DNA of 38,576 bases. Origin: MGIIb-P sp963934015. Its GTDB lineage: Archaea > Thermoplasmatota > Poseidoniia > Poseidoniales > Thalassarchaeaceae. Both the position numbers and the translations under genes were made by a program. The notes below the pieces were generated by a model. It ran no database searches. It had not been told where the DNA came from and worked only from the letters and a program-made list of their open reading frames with translations. Positions 31,701 through 38,576 of this stretch are shown here, piece by piece. Positions within the stretch are counted from its first letter, which is position 1. Each line of letters begins with the position of its first letter. The stretch lies in contig CAWVWT010000020.1 in assembly GCA_963934015.1 (NCBI GenBank), positions 1 to 38,576 of the forward strand. Direction: 5' to 3'.

Positions 31701-34188
31701 ATGGGATGCACGTCTGCCCGATTGGACCCGCGTTACAGCGGAACTCAATACACACAATGGACAGCCATTGGTTGATGGGACGCCTTATTGGGCAGTTATT
31801 GTCATTGAATATCCAGATGGGAGTATCGGAGAACCTAGCACACCAATTGGCCCCGCTACGCCCACCAATGAGGTCCCGGCTCCACCCGTATGGGCGGATG
31901 GTGGCCCCGTGCCATACGAAGAGGGAGGCCAAGATGGGGACTTGTTCCTAGAATGGGCGGCATGCACAGAATTGGATGCCTCAACGACTCGCTTTTGGCC
32001 ATCACACCAGCCCATTAATGGCAACCCGATTGGATTGCCTCGTAGCTTCGACCTCTCACATGATGCTGGTAATAACACCACAATCAGTCCGCCCGGAGGT
32101 GCAGGACATCCTTTCTGGGTTGCTTTCACCTGTGTTGATGAGAGTGGGCAACACGATCCTGCGAATGCCACTATCATTGGACCCATTGTGCCGACAGGTG
32201 GTATCAATGACGGAACGGCACCATTACCAATCACGGATATCGATGCATGGGACACACCGGATGATGAAGGTGGTCGCCTCAATGTCAGTTGGACAGCCAA
32301 TATGGAAGATGATTGTTCATGGTACACCATCTTCGCCGCACCTGTAGTCTCCGATACCCCTCCTGATTGGGCTGACGATGCCGATATCGCTAGAATCGTG
32401 GTACCCTGTACATTTAGAAATTCAGATACCAACACCATAGAGGTCATCATGGATGAGATTGGAGGTGCTTATCTCATCGATTTGATGCCATATTGGATTA
32501 CTGTTGTTGCCTCTGACAATTGGGGTAATGTTGATCACTGGAATGTCACTTGGGTTCAAGCTTTCAGTGTTCAGAATACCATTGGCGTTGATCCTCCACC
32601 CCGTATCGAAGATTTGCAAGCTTGGGACCATCCAGAAGATGATGGTACAGCTATCGATGTACAGTGGGCACCAACTACTGTCAACGACTTCGCATTCTAC
32701 GTTATCTGGGCCAGTGAGCACCCCGTCGAGAATGTTGCCTTCAAGTGGATGCAATGTGAAGAAAATCCGGCCGATTGTGGTTTATTGGTGATTCAACAAC
32801 AGCGCCAATCATGGAATGGTCCAATGAATATCGTTCTCGAAAAGGCATTGTATGGTGGTAATACGCTTGAGGAAGCAATTTCTTCCGACATCATTCCAAA
32901 TCTACCAATTTGGGTCACCGTGACAGTTCATGATATCAAAGGAAATGCCATCTTGACAAACCTCGGAGACCACATGACTTTGGTCACCCCCATCGACAAC
33001 TCAGGGGATATCATTGCACCAGATCGATTACTTGAACCAGATGTGGCAGACAGACCATATGACAACGGCAATGCTCTGTTGGTTGAATTTTCCATGAGCG
33101 AGGCGAGCGATCTTGATCACTACGAGATTTATGCAGATATCATTCCTTTCACAGATACTGGAAGCCGAGAACCGGCGATGATCATCAACCGTGATGGCAA
33201 TGGTGATTTCAATTTCCCTGGCCAAGGTGGGCCGGGTGGCGGCAGACAGGTATCGGACACGATAACAGTCGAACTCACATCACTATCCAGTGGTCGCGAT
33301 ATTGAACCAGGTGTGATGATATGGGTCGCTGTAGTCCCCGTTGACTCGTCGGACAATGCATGGTTGACAGACCTCAATGTGGGCAAGGCATCAGCAGTTG
33401 ATGACAGCCTAATCGACCCCGGATTACATCTACCTGAAATCACTGGCATCATGGCAACATGGAATGAAGACAGAAATGAAATCACAGTCACTTGGGATGA
33501 ATCCAATGACCCACAAGTTGCCGGTTACATAGTTCACCTCAGTTCTGAAATTTATGAAGATATTCGCTATGCTGAATATGAATTTGATATGGTTCAAAGC
33601 ACCCGTTCAACCATCGGCTCAGATATTTTCAGTGGTAGAGATACAGTCGAACAAATAGATGTGAATGGGACTTGGTACATCTCAGTGGTCGCATTCGATG
33701 GTGAGGTCTCTCGCTTTGGAGTCACCTCAGTCACTGTTGAAGATTGGTCTTCCGAATCACAAAATTCTGGAGTTGAGATTGATGAAGAGGGGTCTGGAGA
33801 ATGGTGGGATGAACTCGGCCCGATGGAAATGGCATTGATGGCCGTACTCACACTCATGATTGTTCTTCTATCGATGATTATTGTTGGTCGTCTGAGGAAA
33901 TCGAATTTCGATCCAATGGAACACGCAACCCCCAATTGGGAACTCCAGGTCGATGATTGGGGTGGTGAAAATTACGAGACAACAATCGAACCCGTTGAGT
34001 CTGAAGTGAATTTTGAGGAGCCTCTGATGCCTGCAGCAACAACGATTCGAGATACCGCACCCTCGTCTTCGAATATTACACCATCATCGGTTCCAATTGA
34101 TGACCTAGAATCACTTGCTGGCGACCTCTTAGGGGATACCAATAATGCAGATTCGTTGGACACATCGTTCCTTGACGATTTGCTGTGA
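25738..34188 (+). CDS. Giant surface protein: signal peptide, multi-blade propellers, FN3-like domains, C-terminal membrane anchor
   Basis: A 2,816-residue exported protein. Residues 1-32 are a Sec signal peptide (RRALTLVGLMILASWTPLAAL, then ASA). About residues 100-1880 are beta-propeller blades of the two-component-regulator-propeller kind; at least twelve copies of the pattern LPSN-x-V, then LWIGT-x-x-G, then a Tyr/Trp-rich strand are seen (NGLPNNVEEAVYSMDV with DDLWVAT; GLPSNYVRDFEKIGD with LVYIAT). From about 1930 to 2680 there are five or six FN3-like domains marked by D-x-P-x-D-x-G-x2-L-x-V-x-W. Residues 2697-2719 are a transmembrane helix followed by RLRK and a 95-residue acidic Ser/Thr-rich cytoplasmic tail. 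Two Gly-rich loops (GGNGGPGGGGNN and GQGGPGGGR) interrupt it. It has no catalytic motif I recognise; a binding, adhesion or sensing role is inferred. Confidence 0.93.
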   Translation: MTTPSQRRALTLVGLMILASWTPLAALPTASAHVGIVAEWGSEGGNDTGWLRMDATGANAAAGQMAMSNLMLDFAPGAEIENLTFEIRVNGSNGTWIEEPQLFLPDAPASVLDWRGLGSLGQQNDFMNGDPHSGWLSPNSDSNAGWVLPGGSTVTDVVIEALRPADVFVSTYKVDLNVLDSAIHPDDGRLYLALDNSVIQIDANNNPQLIHWFDVDMEPLDMAIDASQDLLHVTCTDGQIRVFSLKDSSLLGNYTSPFGNTIHQIESVGPGFLIASNGNTLWQVTMGANLASTWTNVATLSTGDASVTATDMLVVSTDVWIATDGAGLFHYSGGSIQQYYSQNALPSDNVVALEMAGTYLLIGLADAGVARRDLSTGNWVATWNTGNWLLSDEVLGMSSVDGWVHIIAEDEVYSYNTTSLSFSSSWSLSDLDLARNPGQALIPWPTGGARAPADHSVLVGDGSGVFTILRPHMQNAGQLPTWPQMVLASGPSVTEMTDAVELNGVLYIATDDTIQRFNISQYRWETPHTMQITSSLLCIATDGTDIFVGTEGDGIIQMETMGTILRTWETSDGLSANEVSGIQYDVLTGQMIAIHPFSGMSVVDTNSTVINETWTSNNGGLETNQMSALAVRGGIAYLGTNGGGIERIDIANSTRLTPWTSTGLDDLESMPIAIDGDTLYLGLYGYGVIVYNVSSGEQIDVWQRTGGNGGPGGGGNNQIPSNNVLSLAVLSPGTILVGTTNGGARHVSGSWTNMGNSGNEFADEFYDWDFDNQYIYAATETGACQWSRSNLGFQKCWDDDPDGLPAQFVYAIELIEPNRLWVGHYEGAGVIDITNDTVIKAWQAGVETNNAKTVIIGDIAYIGYDGIGILRYDLTTDEWLSPWDSATSTLLESNGVTAMIQDINPNRMWVGGDMGLNLIDVVNGTLEEDWDSGTNSGGITLSAQEPGELVIVGDTLYYMQVRFGNNGYSSNDNVYRYNIVNMTQLDTLDVGASEGSTAIIHGMGAVGDIIHFGISDTQQWWESGYMVRWNHTSDSWMDSIEANGQVERVNAQFAGDCNPTPTNCHLYAAYGNTPLHQIDMNGNLVRSWDDSVLEGPIRGIVTWDGAVLFGTEDGIARYNYTNNSWMSGWTENNGLPNNVEEAVYSMDVIGDDLWVATMATNGWNRESKLLQLNGTSGQWTVHDAGSGQIPEGYGADFGVCDDIVHVAMNRWAQWGSQGGVARYDLNSGTWLSDWNQGQNGLPHDNPVAIACDEAYDIVYIGFEEDDGSIIRYDYVNLRFIAEIDEDDNTVSEPIFPGALYHFGGGLLAGHYDGGGLTFVGTTGPVITSIIPFSQGDEATSIAHVPGGQVYEFAIGRAGGSSGYNRVDNLDSNGIFPGAWDNLATLSTGRLAEFTGNSTHIWAAPIDDYYSTYGTAILEGEYQNNGSVEWTRAWNLNSELVNEITLDGDTLWITTAGLGLWQIDLTSGNMTPTRFPLHGQMDGVSWYGNELVVGLMGTPSTAAGVQRYDTATGQWGAGRIAAGLPSNYVRDFEKIGDLVYIATLAGIGVWNLSADDWEDPMTTADGLPTPFIEYLDSDSGVLMIGTPSGILTYDPISDTLSTLFDRNQGLIGNSVAGFAPAYSSSGALTVFVSHDGEGPTRPGFSEVSVTASTITTPNGMGTSLTFSVLDTTLIDVLPSNVITALVDDWWGVHIATDEGPMMHWNGATAEMEQGARPSAFADWPVTQMSSDGQNILAVSNFGVDRIDPSNSRHSATRLTTYGNLESSVITQSGIYVVGVDGLHIWGQAPAFVESDRSEIRRAEPLMINFGGTAFDVTNEARPGNEIVLVNSSNTLTLPMFGTAGPANIPMTQDMLTISSPVEGAATWVSSTRLNYSGTWDLAELDVTLQNMVQTAISNSVLTMSGRSLHLQLQSPSNGSLEVRLTYDWIRIESPSEMIDLFDRPNDGGEILTAQWTVSLDHTFAAYRIYLRPSSNWTTAPTSADLLSTTWDARLPDWTRVTAELNTHNGQPLVDGTPYWAVIVIEYPDGSIGEPSTPIGPATPTNEVPAPPVWADGGPVPYEEGGQDGDLFLEWAACTELDASTTRFWPSHQPINGNPIGLPRSFDLSHDAGNNTTISPPGGAGHPFWVAFTCVDESGQHDPANATIIGPIVPTGGINDGTAPLPITDIDAWDTPDDEGGRLNVSWTANMEDDCSWYTIFAAPVVSDTPPDWADDADIARIVVPCTFRNSDTNTIEVIMDEIGGAYLIDLMPYWITVVASDNWGNVDHWNVTWVQAFSVQNTIGVDPPPRIEDLQAWDHPEDDGTAIDVQWAPTTVNDFAFYVIWASEHPVENVAFKWMQCEENPADCGLLVIQQQRQSWNGPMNIVLEKALYGGNTLEEAISSDIIPNLPIWVTVTVHDIKGNAILTNLGDHMTLVTPIDNSGDIIAPDRLLEPDVADRPYDNGNALLVEFSMSEASDLDHYEIYADIIPFTDTGSREPAMIINRDGNGDFNFPGQGGPGGGRQVSDTITVELTSLSSGRDIEPGVMIWVAVVPVDSSDNAWLTDLNVGKASAVDDSLIDPGLHLPEITGIMATWNEDRNEITVTWDESNDPQVAGYIVHLSSEIYEDIRYAEYEFDMVQSTRSTIGSDIFSGRDTVEQIDVNGTWYISVVAFDGEVSRFGVTSVTVEDWSSESQNSGVEIDEEGSGEWWDELGPMEMALMAVLTLMIVLLSMIIVGRLRKSNFDPMEHATPNWELQVDDWGGENYETTIEPVESEVNFEEPLMPAATTIRDTAPSSSNITPSSVPIDDLESLAGDLLGDTNNADSLDTSFLDDLL

Positions 34189-34237
34189 GCGTTAGGCGTG
34201 ATTTGAAACGCAACAGAGCGTCCGGAGATTGGGTCCT

Positions 34238-34981
34238 ATGGAAGACAACGCACCGGTCGGAGCCTCGGTATTCACCACGTTGCGTTGGGAGAGTGGGCGT
34301 GTTGCATGGCTTGCGAACCACCTAAGACGCCTTCGTGAACATTCCAAAAAACTCGGAATCGAGTGGCCAGATAATTTTCATGAACGCCTTGCCACCACCC
34401 AACCAACAGGTAATGGTAATCTGTGTCGAGTGCAGCTACATCGAGATGGTAGTATTGAAACGACTCTTCACGAATCTTACTATGCCTCATCTCCATTGTG
34501 TGCAGTTTCACACACAGCCCCACGTTTCCCCCGGAAGGTGCAAGGAACAAAACACGCCGCTTGGTCATCGTATCAGGATGCGCGCAGCGCAGCGGTGAAT
34601 GCAGGTGCTGATATCGCATTACTAGTCCACGATGGCATTGTAGTTGACGGAGATAGATGCACACCTATCCTCCTAGATTCAGATGGTGTTGCGTATGCCC
34701 CTTCGAGCGAAGGTGGTGGAATTGATTCCATCACACTCAGCATATTGCAGCCAGCTATTGAGGCCGCTGGCATCCCCTTCCGTCACGCGCGATTGACAGA
34801 AACATTGCTTGGCCGTGCAAGTGAATTGATTGTTGTAGGTACTGGTGTGGGTGTTGCATGGCTGGACGAAGTTGACGGCCAAAATGTTGGAACTGGCACA
34901 CCTGGGCCACTTTACGAAACTTGTAACACCGCTTTTGCGTCCGCCCTTAATGACGCATGGTCACCATTGGAGGGAATTTGA
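34238..34981 (+). CDS. pabC: Class IV aminotransferase, probable 4-amino-4-deoxychorismate lyase
   Basis: A 247-residue PLP enzyme of fold type IV; by context it splits aminodeoxychorismate into p-aminobenzoate and pyruvate for folate. K105 in QGTKHAAWSSYQDAR is the likely PLP lysine. The strand NAGADIALLVHDGIVVDGDR matches the family pattern, but the usual Glu-Gly-x-x-x-Asn after it is altered to DGDRCTPIL. ITLSILQPAIEAAGIPFRHARLTETLL fits the C-terminal domain. ATG 34238 has GGAGAT eight bases before it; a TTG at 34229 is less likely. Its TGA overlaps the next ATG as TGATG. Branched-chain or D-amino-acid transferases share the fold, but the pabBA neighbour argues for PabC. Confidence 0.82.
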   Translation: MEDNAPVGASVFTTLRWESGRVAWLANHLRRLREHSKKLGIEWPDNFHERLATTQPTGNGNLCRVQLHRDGSIETTLHESYYASSPLCAVSHTAPRFPRKVQGTKHAAWSSYQDARSAAVNAGADIALLVHDGIVVDGDRCTPILLDSDGVAYAPSSEGGGIDSITLSILQPAIEAAGIPFRHARLTETLLGRASELIVVGTGVGVAWLDEVDGQNVGTGTPGPLYETCNTAFASALNDAWSPLEGI

Positions 34982-37218
34982 TGCAGGCAATTTGTGAGGT
35001 TGAAGGACGAGATGATTTCACACTCGATTTATTGGTAAAACTGCGCCAAGAAGGTATTGTCGGCAGCAGATATGGCGCTCCCGACGAATTGCTACTTCAT
35101 TCAGGTGGACCTCAAAGTGACCTTGCACAACGCAGTTTGCTAATGGGTCCCGCAACCCGGCGGTACATTGTACGTCAACAATCAGTTGAACCTGAATTGG
35201 TTATTGGGTCACCCCTTGAGGGGGAAATTAATCTTCAAGCCAGCCCCGCTCCCATGCGCATACATGTTGAAGATTGGGATGATGGGTGGAAAATTCACGA
35301 AGTAATCACGGGTTCCAATCTTGCTGAGGGCTTACGTCAATTGTCAGACACACTACCCCCTGCTCATGGTGACGGGTTCCAAGCAGGAGGTTTAGCCGGA
35401 TTGCTAACTTATGATATGGTTCAGCACACCGAACCGCTACGATTGAAACATACGCCCGCCGATGATTCAGTACTGATGATTCTCTATCGTGCGGATCGAT
35501 GGATTATACACGATCGAATCGAGGCATCAGTTCAAGTTCATTCCACCATTAATGATGACCAATGGGTTGCAGAAGTTGAACATATTCTGAATCAAGGCAT
35601 CCCCCATCGAACCTCCCCCGCGCGCCCTCGCGAGCGGACACCCACTACTGAAACTGATTCGGACCATGCAGAGAAGGTCAGAAGAACACAAGCGGCAATT
35701 CGCGAGGGTGTGCTGTATCAGTTGAATTATGGGCGCATATGGTCTGCCGAAATCGATACACCATGGGATGTATTTGAGCGCTTGGAAAGAGACAACCCCG
35801 CTCCCCTTTCTGCTTGGTTACACTCACCTGACCTCCATCTTGCTATCGCTAGTAGCAGTCCTGAATTACTCCTCAAACAGAATCGAAAAACCATCTCAAC
35901 TCGTCCAATCAAAGGTACACGCCCACGTGGAGGCGACATTGAACATGATGCAAACTTACGTGGAGAATTGGTAGGTAGTCGAAAAGAAATTGCTGAACAC
36001 CTCATGCTTGTAGATCTTGAACGTAACGACATCGGCCGAATCTGCATGCCTGGAAGTGTTCATTGGAAACGCTGGAGAATCGAATCATATCCCCACGTCC
36101 AACATATGGTTAGCGAAGTCGAAGGCATTCTCAGTGCAGGGATGGATGGCTTTGATGCTCTACAATCTGTATTCCCTGGCGGGAGTATCACTGGTTGCCC
36201 AAAGAGTGCAACCATTGCCGCCATCGACGAGTTGGAAGAAACCCCTCGGCATGCATGGACGGGATCCATTGGTCATATCGATCCACGAACAGGCCAAGCA
36301 CAATGGAACATTCTCATTCGAACCCTCGAAGCAAAATTTGACGGGAATGCTTGGCAAGCCACCGTCCAAGCAGGAGGTGGCTTGGTTATCGGCTCAGACC
36401 CATGGCAAGAAGTCGAAGAAGCGAAGTGGAAAGCCCAAGCAATTTGCCAAGCTGCATGGGGTTTCTCTCCAGCAGGTGGAACGAACCATTCACCCCGGGG
36501 TACGTCTTCCGTGAACATTCACCCCATTCCACCTATCACAACTGCGGTACAGCATTTGATTGCAAGCCGAGATTCAAGTTTGCTGCCCCCGCCGTTACCA
36601 GTCGCCCCTACACCGATCGTTTGGCAACCAGGTCTCGTACTCGATACAGCAACAATTCCCCGGGTGCTTTTCGTTGATAATTTAGATTCGTTCTCGTGGA
36701 ATATAGTCCATGCGTTTGCAACAATTGGTGCGGAGGTAATCATCGTCCCAGGCCGCTTAGAAGTTGAAGATTCAACATATCTTCTCGATTCCTTGAAACC
36801 GACCCACATCGTTCTTGGCCCCGGGCCGGGACGACCCGAACAATCCAATCTGACAATGGAATTAGCTCATGCGGCATTAATCGGTGAAACCCCCCCATTA
36901 CTCGGTATTTGTCTCGGACATCAAGCGATTGGCCTTGCAGCGGGTTGGACACTTGGTTTAGCTGAATATGGCGCAGTGCACGGTGTACCTGACGGCATCC
37001 TTACTGGCGATAAGTATCAGGTGATGACACGTTATCACAGCCTTGCACTCACACCAACCAACACTTGTCTAGAGGTCACATCAACAGATGCCGCCACCAA
37101 TCAAATCGTCATGGCACTGTCCCACCCTGAATTGCCAGTGTACGGTGTTCAGTACCATCCTGAATCTGCAGGTTCAGCCAAGGGCATCTCAATCTTCGCA
37201 AAGTTCCTCGGTCAGTAG
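34981..37218 (+). CDS. pabB: Aminodeoxychorismate synthase, PabB-PabA fusion
   Basis: Makes 4-amino-4-deoxychorismate from chorismate and glutamine. Residues 1 to about 510 are the chorismate-binding half; STRPIKGTRPRGGD contains K311, the lysine that marks PabB, where anthranilate synthase TrpE has Ala. EIAEHLMLVDLERNDIGR and GGSITGCPKSATIAAIDELE are further signatures. Residues about 560-745 are a class I glutamine amidotransferase with C644 (GICLGHQ) and H726/E728 (YHPES). The order synthase-then-amidotransferase is that of fused TrpEG-like proteins. ATG 34981 is chosen because GGAGG (34969-34973) lies just before it and it overlaps the pabC stop; an ATG 24 bases upstream lacks this. With pabC it completes p-aminobenzoate synthesis. 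Confidence 0.93.
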   Translation: MQAICEVEGRDDFTLDLLVKLRQEGIVGSRYGAPDELLLHSGGPQSDLAQRSLLMGPATRRYIVRQQSVEPELVIGSPLEGEINLQASPAPMRIHVEDWDDGWKIHEVITGSNLAEGLRQLSDTLPPAHGDGFQAGGLAGLLTYDMVQHTEPLRLKHTPADDSVLMILYRADRWIIHDRIEASVQVHSTINDDQWVAEVEHILNQGIPHRTSPARPRERTPTTETDSDHAEKVRRTQAAIREGVLYQLNYGRIWSAEIDTPWDVFERLERDNPAPLSAWLHSPDLHLAIASSSPELLLKQNRKTISTRPIKGTRPRGGDIEHDANLRGELVGSRKEIAEHLMLVDLERNDIGRICMPGSVHWKRWRIESYPHVQHMVSEVEGILSAGMDGFDALQSVFPGGSITGCPKSATIAAIDELEETPRHAWTGSIGHIDPRTGQAQWNILIRTLEAKFDGNAWQATVQAGGGLVIGSDPWQEVEEAKWKAQAICQAAWGFSPAGGTNHSPRGTSSVNIHPIPPITTAVQHLIASRDSSLLPPPLPVAPTPIVWQPGLVLDTATIPRVLFVDNLDSFSWNIVHAFATIGAEVIIVPGRLEVEDSTYLLDSLKPTHIVLGPGPGRPEQSNLTMELAHAALIGETPPLLGICLGHQAIGLAAGWTLGLAEYGAVHGVPDGILTGDKYQVMTRYHSLALTPTNTCLEVTSTDAATNQIVMALSHPELPVYGVQYHPESAGSAKGISIFAKFLGQ

Positions 37219-37261
37219 AACTGCGAAGCGTTCAAGATATGTCTTCGGCTCGAATGGTCTG

Positions 37262-37624
37262 ATGGCAACTTGTCGCCTTTGCAAAGGACAGTACCCTACT
37301 GACCAATTCATTGATGGTAATGGTCCTCGATACTTGGTTTGTACTCGGTGCGCAGTCGATGAAGGATACTTGACAGCTGAAGAGGTTCCCAATCTATACG
37401 ATGAGCGAACTGCCTTGGCTCGGATGTCATTGTTTGCTCGCCGTTATGGATCTATTTTCTGGCTATTCGGAGGCTGGCTTATTTGGGTTCTCTTCTTCCA
37501 AGGAATCGAATTGTGGGGTAATTTGATACTAGTTGCCCTATTGCTATCGACTCTTGTGGTTCCTGTACTTTTCTTCTTGCGGACCGCCAAATTCCGTGCC
37601 CAACTTCGTCAATTGACACCATAA
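37262..37624 (+). CDS. Zinc-ribbon membrane protein
   Basis: A 120-residue protein of unknown role. The N-terminus MATCRLCKGQYPTDQF has CxxC, and 20 residues on VCTRCAVDEGYLT has another CxxC, together a zinc ribbon. Two transmembrane segments follow: SIFWLFGGWLIWVLFFQGIELW and LILVALLLSTLVVPVLFFLR, with a basic C-terminal tail. The zinc ribbon and tail are probably both cytoplasmic. ATG 37262 is 43 bases after pabBA; the frame is open further upstream into pabBA, but that part is low-complexity Ser-rich and is not likely to be translated. Confidence 0.72.
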   Translation: MATCRLCKGQYPTDQFIDGNGPRYLVCTRCAVDEGYLTAEEVPNLYDERTALARMSLFARRYGSIFWLFGGWLIWVLFFQGIELWGNLILVALLLSTLVVPVLFFLRTAKFRAQLRQLTP

Positions 37625-37700
37625 GGGCTATTTTACAGTGCAGGGTCCATTGAGGCAATCGGTCATATTGTTGATATAGGGCGAGTTCAAGCGGTAGGTT

Positions 37701-37721
37701 AGAGGGAACACCGGGTTCCCT
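37701..37721. repeat. Inverted repeat A (stem AGGGAAC / GTTCCCT)
   Basis: Seven-base stem around ACCGG, preceded by AG. It is the partner of the very similar inverted repeat at 37923-37943; the two differ by one compensated base pair in the stem and two bases in the loop. Together they frame a 222-base interval. The first 75 bases of the 37625-37978 gap show nothing else. Confidence 0.6.
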
Positions 37722-37732
37722 ATGAACGAACT

Positions 37733-37945
37733 GTGACAGAATTGACTGTAATTGGGGGATCAAACAAGGTACTGCAAAGAAATATGGAAGACGGGCAAGA
37801 CCCGTTGAAGCGTGAAACCGCACCATATTTCTGGGTAGACATTTGCGATAATCCCCAGCGTAAGCATTCGAAGCCACTGATCCTCCCAGAGAACATGTCA
37901 GAAAAGCTGGCTATTCCTGGAAAGAGAGAACAGTGGGTTCTCTGA
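37733..37945 (+). CDS. Possible small protein between the two inverted repeats
   Basis: A 70-codon frame from GTG 37733 to TGA 37945, rich in Lys, Glu, Asn and Pro (for example RNMEDGQDPLKRETAPYFWV and ENMSEKLAIPGKREQWVL). No family is recognised and no ribosome site is visible. Codon use looks protein-like, and the frame is open back to a stop just before repeat A, so the repeat itself could be coding. Equally, the region could be a structured leader or control region for the next gene. Confidence 0.3.
   Translation: MTELTVIGGSNKVLQRNMEDGQDPLKRETAPYFWVDICDNPQRKHSKPLILPENMSEKLAIPGKREQWVL
37923..37943. repeat. Inverted repeat B (stem AGAGAAC / GTTCTCT)
   Basis: Seven-base stem around AGTGG, preceded by AG. 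It lies 36 bases before the ATG of the secreted calcium-repeat protein, which makes it an operator or RNA hairpin candidate for that gene. Relative to repeat A, a G-C pair has become an A-T pair with both arms changed. Confidence 0.6.
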
Positions 37946-37978
37946 AATGGTTTACAAAAAAATAGGAAGTGAAAAAAA

Positions 37979-38576
<598 letters not shown>

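Noticed and set aside
31785..32450. Minus-strand frame of 221 codons inside the giant gene
   Set aside because: It lies wholly inside FN3-like coding sequence and has no start signals or domains.
34981..37218. Anthranilate synthase TrpE-TrpG fusion
   Set aside because: The diagnostic motif is PIKGT (PabB) and not PIAGT (TrpE), and pabC is the neighbour.

Overview
The window looks like a piece of an uncultured marine planktonic euryarchaeon, most likely Marine Group II (Poseidoniales) or a close relative. This is inference, not proof: there is no rRNA or other phylogenetic marker. It rests on the gene mix: a B12-dependent class II ribonucleotide reductase, complete bacterial-type beta-oxidation genes, a bacterial-type isocitrate dehydrogenase and malic enzyme, very large secreted propeller proteins, TATA-like elements beside start codons, and very tight gene packing. 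The length is typical of a fosmid insert. I found no rRNA, tRNA, CRISPR array, insertion sequence or replication origin.

Layout. 1-2443 (-): the larger part of nrdJ, cut by the window edge. 2444-2764: a divergent control region with switch-like RNA hairpins on both strands. 2765-3758 (+): two small proteins with TerB-like helical segments. 3755-4147 (-): an OsmC-family protein. 4222-6139 (+): icd and a methyltransferase. 6227-13696 (+): a five-gene fatty-acid oxidation operon (thiolase, hydroxyacyl-CoA dehydrogenase/enoyl-CoA hydratase fusion, acyl-CoA dehydrogenase, alpha/beta hydrolase, and an acyl-CoA-binding-domain/short-chain dehydrogenase fusion). 13697-17095 (-): a protein of about 1,130 residues ending in a PIN nuclease domain. 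17180-21796: small genes on both strands, including a 4-TM membrane protein, a DHH phosphoesterase, an Ap4A-type Nudix hydrolase, a PduO-type cobalamin adenosyltransferase and RlmH. 21793-25518 (-): a PLP-dependent decarboxylase and an NADP-type malic enzyme. 25738-34188 (+): a 2,816-residue surface protein. 34238-37218 (+): pabC and a pabB-pabA fusion. 37262-37624 (+): a zinc-ribbon membrane protein. 37979 to the end (+): the start of a secreted calcium-binding-repeat protein.

How it fits together. The fad operon would shorten fatty acids to acetyl-CoA, with isocitrate dehydrogenase in the TCA cycle and malic enzyme supplying NADPH and pyruvate; this is a protein- and lipid-eating heterotroph. 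The cobalamin adenosyltransferase would supply the AdoCbl that NrdJ needs. PabC and PabBA together make p-aminobenzoate for folate. The giant propeller protein and the calcium-repeat protein face the outside.

The most unusual signals are the overlapping alternative hairpins before the 2765 gene, the leader ORF before nrdJ, the ACBP-HSDL2-like fusion, the giant PIN protein, two palindromic operator candidates at promoters, and a pair of co-varying inverted repeats before the last gene. Convergent genes repeatedly end in shared TTAA or TTAG tetranucleotides, so there is almost no room for terminators.
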